Shown: positions 23,621 to 23,933 of the stretch, in pieces
Numbering within the stretch: position 1 is the stretch's first letter
Layout of the letters: each line of letters starts with the position of its first letter
Assembly: GCA_026770585.1 (NCBI GenBank)
Contig: MU647530.1
Location: 53,459-77,391 of the forward strand
DNA length: 23,933 bases
From: Baffinella frigidus
Taxonomy: Eukaryota; Cryptophyceae; Cryptomonadales; Baffinellaceae
Reading direction: 5' to 3'
The notes under the pieces: generated by a model
Told to the model about the DNA's origin: nothing
The model's input: only the letters and a program-made list of their open reading frames with translations
Databases searched by the model: none
Program-made: the position numbers and the translations under genes

Positions 23621-23933
23621 ATGTCGTCTCAGCGGAAATCCTCTGGCGGTGATGCTGACGTTGAGAGTGAGGTCCAGGACAAGCGCTGCCTCTCGTGTGG
23701 AAGCCTCGATGAGAATGAAATGCTTCTCTGCGACGGCACCGCATGCATCGCAGGATGGCACCTCCAATGCCTGAACCCGCCGCTCAAGGAAATCCCGGAG
23801 GGGGACTGGTTTTGCCCCTGCTGCCGGGTGCAGAACGGGGGCGTCCCAGAGTCTCCCAGGCAGGCCGCGGGCGTCCCAGAGTCTCCCAGGCAGGCCGCGG
23901 GCGTCCCAGAGTCTCCCAGGCAGGCCGCGGGCG
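23621..23933 (+). CDS. PHD finger protein, 3' end off window
   Basis: ATG at 23621 opens a frame that is still open at the right edge (104 codons visible). Residues 23-68 form a complete PHD zinc finger in C4HC3 order: C23, C26, C37, C42, H47, C50, C65, C68, with the usual W two residues before C65 and the WFCPCC ending. PHD fingers bind zinc and commonly read the histone H3 N-terminal tail, methylated or not at K4. After the finger the protein enters a decapeptide repeat GVPESPRQAA that continues past the window, so other domains may follow. An upstream ATG at 23593 is in another frame and stops quickly. The gene shares the window with a histone H3 whose first eight tail residues are canonical. 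The PHD call is secure; the target is inferred. Confidence 0.93.
   Translation, partial: MSSQRKSSGGDADVESEVQDKRCLSCGSLDENEMLLCDGTACIAGWHLQCLNPPLKEIPEGDWFCPCCRVQNGGVPESPRQAAGVPESPRQAAGVPESPRQAAG
23841..23933 (+). repeat. 30-bp tandem repeat, 3 copies plus 3 bases to the window edge
   Basis: Identical 30-bp units at 23841-23870, 23871-23900 and 23901-23930, with the next unit beginning at the edge. Each encodes GVPESPRQAA in the PHD protein. Perfect identity implies recent amplification, and true copy number cannot be known from this window. Confidence 0.97.

Overview
The window reads like part of a nucleocytoplasmic large DNA virus (giant virus) genome, or an endogenised copy in a protist. 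Four genes are visible, all without introns. Three have a viral or eukaryotic flavour: a poxvirus-VP39-type cap 2'-O-methyltransferase, a divergent histone H3 and a PHD finger protein. The fourth is a single open reading frame of about 21.3 kb. No bacterial signals (Shine-Dalgarno sites, operon layout) are seen. I cannot name the virus or host. Absence of introns and very short intergenic gaps argue for virus over host; this is inference.

Layout. 1-443 (minus): histone H3, with its last residues beyond the left edge. 444-522: a 79-base gap holding the H3 upstream region. 523-21864 (minus): one ORF of 7,113 codons encoding a giant, cysteine-containing membrane protein of unknown function, with hydrophobic segments clustered at both ends and several in-frame minisatellites. 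21865-22205: a divergent promoter region with a 16-bp tandem repeat directly against the giant gene's start codon. 22206-23314 (plus): VP39-like methyltransferase with a one-base frame break at an A8 run. 23315-23620: intergenic, with a candidate poly(A) signal and a striking array of AAnGTTGAC motifs. 23621-23933 (plus): PHD finger protein running off the right edge into a 30-bp tandem repeat.

How the genes may fit together. The H3 keeps the extreme N-terminal ARTKQTAR tail that PHD fingers normally read. It has lost the lysines at positions 9, 14 and 27, and it carries an insertion of about 29 residues before the histone core. A PHD reader lies about 23 kb away, so the virus may encode both a custom nucleosome component and its reader. 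The methyltransferase would cap-methylate viral mRNA. The giant protein is most plausibly a surface or membrane-spanning virion or host-surface protein, possibly cut at RRLL-type sites; that role is inference only.
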